DNA of 64,000 nt from JAJDYQ01 sp965214035 (GTDB taxonomy: Bacteria > Pseudomonadota > Gammaproteobacteria > JAJDYQ01), in contig OZ243932.1 in NCBI GenBank assembly GCA_965214035.1, positions 2,294,001-2,358,000 of the forward strand. The letters are read 5' to 3'. Both the position numbers and the translations under genes were made by a program. The notes under the pieces were generated by a model. The model saw only the letters and a list, made by a program, of their open reading frames with translations. It searched no databases and had not been told where the DNA came from. This document shows, piece by piece, positions 27,309 through 36,423 of this stretch; position 1 is the stretch's first letter; every line of letters begins with the position of its first letter.

Positions 27309-27437
27309 ATACAGTTTCGTTGCCCTGCATCCTGATTTGCCTGAGCTGATTTAATCAGAGGTATCAAGGGATCTCCGTACTTTAGTTGGCCTGGTGGCGC
27401 TGTCCTATGGAAACATGTAACAGGAGCTTTTATTCGT

Positions 27438-29264
27438 ATGTGTGGCATTAGCGGCGATATTCGACTGGACCAGCAACCCGCTTCCCGTGAGACTATCGAA
27501 AAGATGAATGATCGTCTGGCGCGTCGCGGGCCGGATGATGCGGGCCTCTATATTGATGGTGCGGTTGGTTTTGGTCATCGCCGTCTCTCCGTTATTGACT
27601 TGTCTGAAAAGTCACATCAGCCGTTTATCGATGTGCAGCACGATCTGGTATTGGTCTTTAACGGCGCGATCTATAACTATCGTGAGTTACGTACCCGATT
27701 GATGGCACGGGGTCATCACTTTACCAGTGAGGGCGACAGCGAGGTGATTCTCAAGTCATGGGCACAGTGGGGCGAGCGTTGTGTCGATCACCTGACTGGC
27801 ATGTTTGCTTTTGTTGTCTATGACAGAAAAAAACAGCTCTGCTTTATGGCGCGGGACCGCCTGGGCATCAAACCACTTTACTATGTTGCTACACCCGGGC
27901 GTATTCGTTTTGCGTCCAGCCTGCCGGCATTGCTGGCTGCCGGCGATGTCGATACGACTGTCGATCCGCAGGCGCTCCATCATCAGTTTACCCTGCATGG
28001 TGTGGTGCCCGCTCCGATGACGATTTTCAAGGGTGTGCGCAAGTTAAATCCCGGCTATGTGATGCGCATTCCTCTCAACGGGATGCCGCTGTTGATGCCT
28101 TACTGGGAGCTGGATGCGCGGCGGCCTGAGGTCTCCAGGAAACCTGATGAATGGATGGAGGAGGTGCATGATTCACTGAATACAGCGCTGCGTCGTCGTA
28201 TGCTGGCGTCTGATGTGCCGGTTGGCGTTTTATTGTCAGGGGGACTGGATTCGGGTTTGCTGGTTGCCCTGCTGGCAGAGCAGGGGCAGGAAAATTTACA
28301 GACCTTCTCGATAGGGTTCGAAGATCAGCCTGAAGAAAAAGGTAATGAGTTTTTTTATTCGGATCAGATCGTTGAGCGTTATCAAACGGATCATCAAAGA
28401 ATCAATATACCGAATGACCGCGTCATCGAACGTCTCCCTGACGCTGTGCAGCAGATGGCTGAACCGATGTTTGCCCAGGATGCGATTGGCTTTTATCTGT
28501 TGGCTGAGCAGGTTTCACAGTCTGTCAAAGTGGTGCAGAGTGGTCAGGGTGCCGATGAGGTCTTTGCGGGTTATTTCTGGTATCCGCAAATGCACGAATG
28601 GGGCGGGGATCCGATCCGGCGTTTTTCACGATTTTATTTTGACCGCGACCATGATGAGTACCTGACCATGGTGCGCCCCGATTATCATGGGCGCGATTAC
28701 ACGGCCGACACCATTAGACATTATCTCGAAAAGCCATGGGCGGACGAATATATTGATTCCGTTCTGCGTATGGATACCACCATGCTGCTGGTTGATGATC
28801 CGGTGAAGCGGGTTGATAATATGACGATGGCCTGGGGGCTGGAGGCGCGTGTGCCGTTTCTGGACCATGAACTGGTCGAGCTGGCTGCTCGTATGCCACC
28901 GGCAATGAAGCTGGGCAATCCATTATCCGCAGCACACGGCGGCGGGGAAGGGGCGAAAACGGTTGTCGGCGGTCCTGGCAAGCATGTGCTGAAGGCGATT
29001 GCCAGAGGCCGTATCCCCGATAGCGTCATTGACAGGCCAAAGGGTTATTTCCCCGTGCCGTCCCTGAAATATGTGAGAGGCAGGTTCCTCGATTTCATGC
29101 GCGATATCCTTTATTCGGATAAATGCAGACATCGTGGTATTTTTGAGCGCAGTTATATAGATATGCTGGTGGACTCTCCTGAAACACACCTCACGCGCAT
29201 CAGGGGGAACAAGTTATGGCATCTGGCTGTCTTTGAGTTGTGGATGCAGAGTATGGGTGAGTAG
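27438..29264 (+). CDS. Asparagine-synthase-type amidotransferase, N-acetylglutaminylglutamine subtype
   Basis: The 608 residues have an N-terminal class II glutaminase (catalytic Cys2 in MCGISG, RRLSVIDL, GDSEV) and a C-terminal synthetase domain with the ATP loop LSGGLDSG. The stretches VVQSGQGADEVFAGY, MLLVDDPVKRVDNM and RPKGYFPVP match the amidotransferase that makes the osmolyte N-acetylglutaminylglutamine amide better than ordinary AsnB. A loop rich in Gly (AHGGGEGAKTVVGG) appears to be an insertion. The partner synthetase (acetyltransferase/ATP-grasp) and the M42 peptidase usually found beside it are absent, so the role could be shared with distant genes or changed. Ordinary asparagine synthase remains an alternative. 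Confidence 0.82.
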   Translation: MCGISGDIRLDQQPASRETIEKMNDRLARRGPDDAGLYIDGAVGFGHRRLSVIDLSEKSHQPFIDVQHDLVLVFNGAIYNYRELRTRLMARGHHFTSEGDSEVILKSWAQWGERCVDHLTGMFAFVVYDRKKQLCFMARDRLGIKPLYYVATPGRIRFASSLPALLAAGDVDTTVDPQALHHQFTLHGVVPAPMTIFKGVRKLNPGYVMRIPLNGMPLLMPYWELDARRPEVSRKPDEWMEEVHDSLNTALRRRMLASDVPVGVLLSGGLDSGLLVALLAEQGQENLQTFSIGFEDQPEEKGNEFFYSDQIVERYQTDHQRINIPNDRVIERLPDAVQQMAEPMFAQDAIGFYLLAEQVSQSVKVVQSGQGADEVFAGYFWYPQMHEWGGDPIRRFSRFYFDRDHDEYLTMVRPDYHGRDYTADTIRHYLEKPWADEYIDSVLRMDTTMLLVDDPVKRVDNMTMAWGLEARVPFLDHELVELAARMPPAMKLGNPLSAAHGGGEGAKTVVGGPGKHVLKAIARGRIPDSVIDRPKGYFPVPSLKYVRGRFLDFMRDILYSDKCRHRGIFERSYIDMLVDSPETHLTRIRGNKLWHLAVFELWMQSMGE

Positions 29265-29384
29265 GACGGTGCAGGTTCAGCCAGTCATTATGGGTTAAAA
29301 TCAATAATTATCACCATGGGGTGATGCAATGTTGTCATGGTACGATTAAACTGGCAGGCCAGTATCACTCAGTTGAGGTAAATT

Positions 29385-29720
29385 ATGGATGTTTTAGAGC
29401 GTATTGATGAGCAGGTCAAGAATAATCCTGTCGTCATTTATATGAAGGGTAGTCCGGAGGCACCTGCCTGTGGTTTCTCTGCACGTGCGGTGGCGACGCT
29501 GACATCTACGGGCGTGGAGTTCTCGTATGTCAATGTGTTGAGTGACCCTGAAATTTTTCAAAATCTGCCACGTTATGCCAACTGGCCGACTTTTCCACAG
29601 ATCTATATCGGCGGTGAGCTTGCCGGAGGCGGTGATATTATCGTTGAGATGGCAGAAAAGGGCGAGTTAAAAGGAGTATTGGAGGAAGCAGTGGCCAACG
29701 CGAAGGAAGCCGATTCCTGA
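29385..29720 (+). CDS. grxD: Monothiol glutaredoxin Grx4
   Basis: The 111-residue protein has the monothiol active site CGFS (in PACGFSARA), YMKGSP upstream and the cis-Pro segment WPTFPQIYIGGEL, all typical of Grx4/GrxD. These proteins carry [2Fe-2S] clusters, often with BolA partners, and take part in Fe-S delivery and iron sensing. A strong terminator follows, shared with the convergent rnt gene. The AT-rich 120-base leader contains a small ATCACC/GGTGAT hairpin. Confidence 0.96.
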   Translation: MDVLERIDEQVKNNPVVIYMKGSPEAPACGFSARAVATLTSTGVEFSYVNVLSDPEIFQNLPRYANWPTFPQIYIGGELAGGGDIIVEMAEKGELKGVLEEAVANAKEADS

Positions 29721-29746
29721 TATTCGTTTTCATCCGGTCTTTCCAG

Positions 29747-29771
29747 ACGGTGCCATGATGGCACCGTTTTT
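29747..29771 (+). terminator. Intrinsic terminator between grxD and rnt
   Basis: ACGGTGCCA at 29747-29755 pairs perfectly with TGGCACCGT at 29759-29767 around TGA, followed by TTTT. It overlaps the last bases of the convergent rnt gene. Confidence 0.92.
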
Positions 29772-30411
29772 ATTGGCCGGACCTGTCAGCCTGAAAGCTG
29801 ATGCCATTGGTTTCCGAATCCCAGCGATTAACGATGTTGCAGAATAGTTCGGCCGTTTTTTGCGTGTCGTATATCGCTGAGTGCGCACGATCATTTTCCC
29901 ATTCAATTTCGGCAGCCTGTATTGCCAGGGCAAGAACCGTTTGGCCGTAAGCAAGGCCGCCGAGCGTCGCGGTATCAAAGGTGGAAAATGGATGGAATGG
30001 ATTGTGTTTGTTATCCGCTCTTTTGACGGCGGCATTCAGAAAGCCAATATCCATCGCAGGGTTATGGCCGACAAGTACAGCGCGTGTACAGTCGTGCGCA
30101 CTGACTGCCTTTTTTACAACCTGAAATATTTTTTGCAGGGCCTCCGCCTCTTCGATTGCCGGGCGTAGCGGGTGAAAGGGGTCTATGCCGTTGAATTCGA
30201 TCGCTGCCTTTTCGATGTTGGCGCCATCAAATGGCTTGATGTGATAGCCGATTTCCTCATCGGGGACAAGCATACCCCTGTCATCATGGGTGACTGTCAC
30301 GGCGGCTATTTCCAGCAGCGCATCCGTTTGCGGGTTAAAGCCACCGGTTTCTACATCGACGACTACGGGAAGAAAACCACGGAATCTCTTCGAGAGAGGG
30401 TGCTTATCCAT
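29770..30411 (-). CDS. rnt: Ribonuclease T
   Basis: The 213 residues match RNase T, a dimeric 3'-to-5' exoribonuclease of the DEDD family that trims tRNA and other stable RNA ends. DEDD acids are in VDVETGGFNP (D, E), NPAMDIGFLN (D) and HSAIYDTQKT (H and D). The LSKRFRGFLPVVVDVET opening is characteristic. It is convergent with grxD, as in several gammaproteobacteria. The C-terminal extension QADRSGQ is short and not conserved. Confidence 0.95.
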   Translation of the reverse strand: MDKHPLSKRFRGFLPVVVDVETGGFNPQTDALLEIAAVTVTHDDRGMLVPDEEIGYHIKPFDGANIEKAAIEFNGIDPFHPLRPAIEEAEALQKIFQVVKKAVSAHDCTRAVLVGHNPAMDIGFLNAAVKRADNKHNPFHPFSTFDTATLGGLAYGQTVLALAIQAAEIEWENDRAHSAIYDTQKTAELFCNIVNRWDSETNGISFQADRSGQ

Positions 30412-30459
30412 GAATAATGGTTCCAGTCTTTCTGCTGATACCAGAGAAGCAGGTATCCA

Positions 30460-32217
30460 TCATGCTTTCGTTTTTTTCGGGACATACAGGTCAGTGATCG
30501 TTCCTTCTGCCATTTCAGCCGCAAAATTGACGGTTTCGGATAATGTTGGGTGTGGGTGTATCGTTAAGCCAATATCTTCTGCATTGGCCCCCATTTCCAG
30601 CGCGAGTACTGTTTCTGCAATAAGCTCTCCGGCATTCGGGCCGACGATGCCGGCACCTATGACGCGACCGGTTTCCGGGTCAAGCAGGATTTTTGTTAAT
30701 CCCTCATCCCGGCCAATACTCAGGGCGCGACCGCTGGCGGCCCATGGGAAGGCACCTTTCTCATATTCAATGCCCTCGGCTTTGGCCTGTGTTTCAGTGA
30801 TACCCATCCAGGCGATTTCTGGATCTGTGTAGGCAACGGATGGAATTGTGCGGGCATCGAGGCAGGATTTCATGCCGGCGATCACTTCAGCGGCAACCTT
30901 GCCTTCATGGGTGGCTTTATGCGCCAGCATGGGTTGCCCTGTGATGTCGCCGATGGCGAAGATATGATCGATATTGGTGCGCTGTTGCCTGTTGACGGGA
31001 ATAAAACCATGCTCATCGACATGGATGCCGGCATTTTCAGCACCAATTTTCAGGCCGTTGGGACGGCGACCAACAGCAATCAGCACGCGATCAAAGATAT
31101 CGGATGGCGGTGCCTTGCTGCCTTCAAAATGCACCTCCAGACCTTTCCCCACAGTTTCTATCGCGGTGACACGGGTTGCCGTAAAGATATTTTCGTAGAG
31201 TTTTTTCAGGCGCTTTTCCAGTGGTCTGACAAGATCGCGGTCACAACTCGGAATCAGGTCGGGGGATAATTCCACGATAGTGACGCTGGAACCGAGTGCA
31301 TCATAGACGGTTGCCATCTCCAGGCCGATGATGCCGCCGCCGACTACCAGCAGGCGCTTTGGTATATCGTCCAGCTCCAGTGCATCGGTGGAATCCATTA
31401 ACCGCGGGCTGTCGTTCGGGAAAGTCGGTATCTGTATGGGCTGAGAACCGGCCGCTATAATCAGATGATCAAAGCGTATGGACGTGACGCCGCCATCGGT
31501 GCCTGCGACATCCATTGTATGGGGGGAAGTCAGTGTGCCCGTTCCTGTTACTATCCTGACCTTACGTTGTTTGGCCAGTGCAGCAAGGCCGCCGGTCAGT
31601 TTTTTGATGACCTTGTTTTTCCAGCCGGCAAGGCGGGGCAAATCAATTTCCGGTCTGGAAAAGGTAATACCGTGGGCAGACATCTGCTCGGCTTCGTTAA
31701 TGATTTCAGCCGTATGTAACAACGCCTTGGAGGGTATGCAGCCGACATTCAGACAAACGCCGCCGATATTGTTATAGCGCTCAATGAGGATAACCTTTTT
31801 GCCCAAATCTGCCGCACGAAAGGCAGCGGTATAACCGCCGGGCCCTGAACCGAGCACGACGATTTCGGCATGCAGGTCACTATCGTCGGCATCGGCCGCC
31901 GGTCGCGCAGCAGCACCGGCGGAGGGCGGCTTCGGTTCGGTCGCCTGTTCGGGTTCCGCGGTGATCATATCTGTGGCTGACAACGTTATGATGGCATCAC
32001 CCTGCGAGACCGTATCGCCGACTTTAACCAGTATTTTTTCAATTGTGCCCGCCTGTGGGCAGGGGATATCCATGGTAGCCTTATCTGTCTCCAGCGTGAT
32101 AAGAGGGGTCTCCTCGCTAACGCTTTCACCGATGGATACCAGAACTTCGATAATATCGACGCCTTCAAAATCGCCAATATCGGGAACTTCAATGGTAATA
32201 CCGTTTTTCTTTGTCAT
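30460..32217 (-). CDS. lpdA: Dihydrolipoyl dehydrogenase E3 with N-terminal lipoyl domain
   Basis: Residues 1-80 are a lipoyl domain with the modified Lys in ETDKATMDIP. A Pro/Ala linker leads to a standard E3: FAD motif VLGSGPGGYTAAF, redox disulphide GGVCLNVGCIPSK, NAD motif VVGGGIIGLE and a C-terminal His-Pro-Glu-like catalytic region TIHPHPTLSE. E3 reoxidises lipoamide in the pyruvate dehydrogenase complex. E3 enzymes with their own lipoyl domain are known in beta- and gammaproteobacteria. The start shares one base with the aceF stop, so translation is coupled within aceE-aceF-lpdA. Confidence 0.97.
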   Translation of the reverse strand: MTKKNGITIEVPDIGDFEGVDIIEVLVSIGESVSEETPLITLETDKATMDIPCPQAGTIEKILVKVGDTVSQGDAIITLSATDMITAEPEQATEPKPPSAGAAARPAADADDSDLHAEIVVLGSGPGGYTAAFRAADLGKKVILIERYNNIGGVCLNVGCIPSKALLHTAEIINEAEQMSAHGITFSRPEIDLPRLAGWKNKVIKKLTGGLAALAKQRKVRIVTGTGTLTSPHTMDVAGTDGGVTSIRFDHLIIAAGSQPIQIPTFPNDSPRLMDSTDALELDDIPKRLLVVGGGIIGLEMATVYDALGSSVTIVELSPDLIPSCDRDLVRPLEKRLKKLYENIFTATRVTAIETVGKGLEVHFEGSKAPPSDIFDRVLIAVGRRPNGLKIGAENAGIHVDEHGFIPVNRQQRTNIDHIFAIGDITGQPMLAHKATHEGKVAAEVIAGMKSCLDARTIPSVAYTDPEIAWMGITETQAKAEGIEYEKGAFPWAASGRALSIGRDEGLTKILLDPETGRVIGAGIVGPNAGELIAETVLALEMGANAEDIGLTIHPHPTLSETVNFAAEMAEGTITDLYVPKKTKA

Positions 32218-33542
32218 TAGAGTAGCAGACGGCGTGTATCAGACAGGACACTCGCCAGATAGGAAGTAAAGCGCGCCCCATCGGCCCCATCAATGACGCG
32301 GTGGTCATAGGATAATGACAGTGGCAGCATGAGATGTGGTTCGAATGCTTCGCCATTCCAGATCGGCTTCATGGCGGAACGGGAAACGCCGAGTATGGCT
32401 ACTTCAGGCGCATTAATGATCGGTGTGAACGACATGCCGCCGATGCCGCCGAGACTGGAAATGCTGATGCAACCACCCTGCATGTCGCCTGGTTTCAGTT
32501 TTTTCCCACGGGCTTTCATACTGACTTCACCCAGTTCCCCGGCGATATCAACCAGTGATTTTCTATCGACATCCCGAATAACCGGGACAACCAGGCCATC
32601 CGCCGTATCGACTGCAATGCCGATATGGAAATATTTTTTCAGGATGAGATTTTCGCCGGCTGCATCCAGCGAACTGTTAAATCGCGGGAATTTCTTCAAG
32701 GCAGAAACCACGGCCTTCATCAGGAAGGCAAGCAGGGTCAGGCGAACGCCCTGATCCTTGTATTCGGCAGCCATTGATTTACGGAATTTTTCCAGTTCTG
32801 TGATATTGGCCTCATCGAATTGCGTGACATGTGGAATCCGTATCCAGTTACGATGCAGAAACTGGCCGGTAAGTTTATTGATTTTGGTAAGCGGCAGTGC
32901 CTCGATTTCGCCGAAGGCGGAGAAATCAATTTCAGGCATGGGGGCGACCTGTAGCCCACCCGACCCCGTACCGGTAGTCATGGCTTGTTTGACAAAGCCC
33001 TCAATGTCTTCACGGGTAATGCGTCCCTTGCGACCGGAACCCCTGACCTGACCCAGGTTGACGCCCAGCTCGCGAGCAAATCGGCGAACAGACGGGCTGG
33101 CATAGGCCGTGCTGAAGCCGGCTTCATCTATTTCGGCGGCAGGCAGTGGGGCAGGTGCCGGTTGTGCAGCAGGCCGGGGAGGCTCTGTCGCTGCGGGTTC
33201 CGGTGTGGTGGCGGGTTCCGGTGTGGTGGCGGGTTCAGGCTGCCTGGCTTTGGGTGTCGTCGGCACAGTTTCATTGGAATCACCGGCTTCCAGTGCGGCC
33301 GAGTCGCTGGCCTCCAGTACCGCCACCGCATCACCCTGATTGACGCGGTCCCCCACCTTGACCATCATCCTGCTGATAGTACCTGCATCTGATGCCGGGA
33401 TGTCCATGGTTGCCTTGTCGGTTTCCAGGGTTATGAGCGGGTCTTCAACGGCTACCGTATCGCCCTGACCAACCAGCACCTCAATAATCTCAACATCATT
33501 GAAGTCACCGATATCCGGAACAGTTAATGTTATTGCCGACAT
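32217..33542 (-). CDS. aceF: Dihydrolipoamide acetyltransferase (pyruvate dehydrogenase E2)
   Basis: The 441 residues comprise one lipoyl domain (Lys in LETDKATMDIP), a Pro/Ala/Thr-rich linker with PEPATT repeats, a peripheral subunit-binding domain (ASPSVRRFARELGV) and the catalytic acetyltransferase domain ending in the active-site motif SYDHRVIDGADGARF. Only one lipoyl domain is present, fewer than the three of E. coli; the E3 subunit carries another. It forms the core of the complex. The gene is 11 bases after aceE. Confidence 0.97.
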   Translation of the reverse strand: MSAITLTVPDIGDFNDVEIIEVLVGQGDTVAVEDPLITLETDKATMDIPASDAGTISRMMVKVGDRVNQGDAVAVLEASDSAALEAGDSNETVPTTPKARQPEPATTPEPATTPEPAATEPPRPAAQPAPAPLPAAEIDEAGFSTAYASPSVRRFARELGVNLGQVRGSGRKGRITREDIEGFVKQAMTTGTGSGGLQVAPMPEIDFSAFGEIEALPLTKINKLTGQFLHRNWIRIPHVTQFDEANITELEKFRKSMAAEYKDQGVRLTLLAFLMKAVVSALKKFPRFNSSLDAAGENLILKKYFHIGIAVDTADGLVVPVIRDVDRKSLVDIAGELGEVSMKARGKKLKPGDMQGGCISISSLGGIGGMSFTPIINAPEVAILGVSRSAMKPIWNGEAFEPHLMLPLSLSYDHRVIDGADGARFTSYLASVLSDTRRLLL

Positions 33543-33553
33543 TGGCTGTATCC

Positions 33554-36217
33554 TCAGGCACTGACCGGATTGATCCGGTCGGCATCAAGGCCGTATTTTT
33601 GGATGGCGTCACTGACTTTGGTGACAGGTATGTCGCCCTGTTTGGCGAGCAAATCGAGAGCTGCCACGGCAATGTAATAGCGATCAACCTCGAAATGGTG
33701 CCGCAATGCCTTGCGTGTGTCGCTTCTTCCATAGCCATCTGTACCGAGGACGGCATATTCTGCCGGAATCCAGGCACGTATCTGCTCCGCGTAGCTGCGT
33801 ATATAATCTGTGGCTGCAATGAATGGTGCCTTCTCTTCGCCGATGATTTCTGTGATACAGGGTATTTTGGCATCATGCTCCGGGTGCAGCATATTCCAGC
33901 GGTCACAGTCCATGGCATCACGGCGCAATTCATTGAAGCTGGTTACACCCCATATATTGGCAGAGACATTAAAGTCAGTGTTCAGCAATCCGGCGGCAGC
34001 GATGACTTCACGCAAAATGCTGCCGCTGCCCATCAGATTGACACGCAGCTTCTTTTTCGGATTGCCCCGGCGAAAACTGTAAAGCCCTTTGATAATGCCG
34101 TCTTCTGCTCCTTCTGGCATTTTGGGGTGTGTGTAGTTTTCATTCATCGCGGTGATATAAAAGAAAACATTCTCCTGACGGGCATACATGCGCTGCAGGC
34201 CATGCTGAATGATGACCGCCATCTCGTAGGCAAAAGCCGGGTCATAGGCGATACAGTTCGGGATCATGGCGGCCTGTAACAGACTGTGCCCATCCTGATG
34301 TTGCAGGCCTTCGCCGGCCAGAGTGGTACGTCCGGCAGTCCCGCCAATCAGAAAGCCTCTGGCCTGCATATCGCCGGCTGCCCAGGCCAGATCGCCGATA
34401 CGCTGAAAACCAAACATCGAATAATAGATATAAAAGGGAATCATATTCACGCCGGTGGTGCTGTAGGTGGTTGCTGCGGCAATCCATGATGACATGGCAC
34501 CTGCTTCACTGATTCCTTCCTCCAGAATCTGGCCCGCTTTTTCCTCTTTGTAAAACATGACCTGGTCCTTGTCCTGTGGTGTGTATAGCTGACCGACAGA
34601 AGAGTAAATGCCCAGTTGACGAAAGAGTCCCTCCATGCCGAAGGTGCGAGCCTCATCGGGGACGATCGGTACAATGTTTTTGCCGATCTTTTTGTCACGT
34701 GTTAATGCAGTGATCATACGCACGAATGCCATGGTGGTTGACATTTCCTTATCACCTGTGTCCTCCAGCATTTTGGCGAAGATGGAGATATCCGGAATTT
34801 CCAGCGGTGCTGCCGTCGCATTGCGCACGGGGAAGGCACCCCCCAGAGATTCACGGCGCTCCCTCAGGTATTTCATTTCAGGACTGTCTTCCGCAGGGCG
34901 ATAATAGGTACAGGCGGCGGCCTCTTGATCGGAAAGCGGGATGTTGAAGCGATTTTTGTAGGCAATCATTTCATCCTCACTGAGCTTTTTTTGCGAGTGA
35001 GTACGATTCTGGCCTTCTCCTGCGTCACCCATACCGTAGCCTTTCACTGTCTTTGCCAGAATGACCGTTGGCTGGTCAGTTGTTTCCATGGCCTGCTGAT
35101 AGGCGGCATACACCTTGTGCGGATCATGGCCACCGCGATTCAGGCGCCATATATCCTCATCCGACATGGTGGAAACCATCTCCCTTAACTCAGGATAGGC
35201 ACCGAAGAAATGTTCACGGACATAGGCACCGTCTTTGGCCTTATAGTTTTGATAATCGCCATCAACCACCTCCATCATGCGTTTTTGCAGCAGGCCGTCT
35301 TTGTCTCTGGCGAGCAGCGGGTCCCAGTAGGAACCCCAGATCACCTTGATGACCTTCCAGCCGGCACCGCGAAATACCCCTTCAAGCTCCTGGATAATTT
35401 TGCCATTACCACGAACCGGGCCATCCAGACGTTGCAGATTGCAATTAATTACCCAGACCAGATTGCCAAGTTTTTCACGTCCGGCCAGAGAGATCGCGCC
35501 GAGAGTTTCCGGTTCATCGGCCTCGCCATCGCCAACAAAAGTCCAGACCTGACGATCTTTGGTGCCTGCCATGCCGCGATCCTGCATATATTTCATAAAG
35601 CGTGCCTGATAAATGCTCTGAATTGGGCCCAGCCCCATGGAAACTGTGGGGAACTGCCAGAAATCAGGCATTAGCCATGGATGAGGGTAAGAAGACAGGC
35701 CATTACCGCCGACTTCCTGACGGAAGTTATCAAGCTGTTCGTCAGTAAAGCGGCCTTCCAGATAGGCACGGGCATACACACCCGGTGCGGCATGTCCCTG
35801 AAAATAGACCAGATCGCCGCCATGCTCATGGGTCGGGGCACGCCAGAAATGATTGAAGCCAATGTCATACAGCGTGGCGGATGAGGCAAAAGTTGCAATA
35901 TGACCGCCCAGCTCAGGGTTTTTGCGGTTGGCTTTAACCACCATGGCTGCTGCATTCCAGCGAACCCATGACCGGATGCGACGTTCGATCTCCATATCAC
36001 CGGGAATTTTCGCCTGTAGATAGGTGGGGATGGTATTAATGTAAGCCGTTGCTGCTGAATAGGGTAGATTGATGCCTGAACGGCGCGCCTGATCGATCAG
36101 TTGTTCCAGCAGATAATGGGCACGCTCAACACCATCAGCCTCCAGAACTGCCGAAAGCGCCTCACGCCATTCACGGGTTTCATCCGGGTCAATATCGTTT
36201 TTCGCTTGTGTTGACAT
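33554..36217 (-). CDS. aceE: Pyruvate dehydrogenase E1, homodimeric type
   Basis: The 887 residues match the homodimeric E1 of proteobacteria. The thiamine diphosphate motif is GDGEADEPETLGA followed by NLVWVINCNLQ, and the residues HEHGGDLVYFQGH near residue 140 are typical. It decarboxylates pyruvate and transfers the acetyl group to the E2 lipoyl arm. An AGGAAA site lies before the ATG. It is the first gene of the operon, and a perfect inverted repeat lies 36 bases upstream of it. Confidence 0.98.
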   Translation of the reverse strand: MSTQAKNDIDPDETREWREALSAVLEADGVERAHYLLEQLIDQARRSGINLPYSAATAYINTIPTYLQAKIPGDMEIERRIRSWVRWNAAAMVVKANRKNPELGGHIATFASSATLYDIGFNHFWRAPTHEHGGDLVYFQGHAAPGVYARAYLEGRFTDEQLDNFRQEVGGNGLSSYPHPWLMPDFWQFPTVSMGLGPIQSIYQARFMKYMQDRGMAGTKDRQVWTFVGDGEADEPETLGAISLAGREKLGNLVWVINCNLQRLDGPVRGNGKIIQELEGVFRGAGWKVIKVIWGSYWDPLLARDKDGLLQKRMMEVVDGDYQNYKAKDGAYVREHFFGAYPELREMVSTMSDEDIWRLNRGGHDPHKVYAAYQQAMETTDQPTVILAKTVKGYGMGDAGEGQNRTHSQKKLSEDEMIAYKNRFNIPLSDQEAAACTYYRPAEDSPEMKYLRERRESLGGAFPVRNATAAPLEIPDISIFAKMLEDTGDKEMSTTMAFVRMITALTRDKKIGKNIVPIVPDEARTFGMEGLFRQLGIYSSVGQLYTPQDKDQVMFYKEEKAGQILEEGISEAGAMSSWIAAATTYSTTGVNMIPFYIYYSMFGFQRIGDLAWAAGDMQARGFLIGGTAGRTTLAGEGLQHQDGHSLLQAAMIPNCIAYDPAFAYEMAVIIQHGLQRMYARQENVFFYITAMNENYTHPKMPEGAEDGIIKGLYSFRRGNPKKKLRVNLMGSGSILREVIAAAGLLNTDFNVSANIWGVTSFNELRRDAMDCDRWNMLHPEHDAKIPCITEIIGEEKAPFIAATDYIRSYAEQIRAWIPAEYAVLGTDGYGRSDTRKALRHHFEVDRYYIAVAALDLLAKQGDIPVTKVSDAIQKYGLDADRINPVSA

Positions 36218-36252
36218 GATTTTCCTGGATCAATAAAGATAGTTTAGCTCAT

Positions 36253-36276
36253 AAATTGCACATTTTGATGCAATTT
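36253..36276. promoter_or_regulatory. Perfect inverted repeat upstream of aceE, candidate operator
   Basis: AAATTGCA at 36253-36260 and TGCAATTT at 36269-36276 are perfect 8-bp arms with an 8-base spacer. The site lies 36-59 bases upstream of the aceE start on the minus strand. It does not match the E. coli PdhR consensus as I know it, so another regulator is likely. Confidence 0.5.
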
Positions 36277-36423
36277 TTCCGGACAGATGGCGGAGCGTTG
36301 CCTGATTATAAACCAGTATCGGGTTCCTACAAGCCGGATGCAGTCATCTGAACAGGCGGGCTTGCGGGGCAGTCAAGGGGGTTGGAACCCTGACACGATA
36401 GCGGTCGGCAGGGCGGCCGGGCT

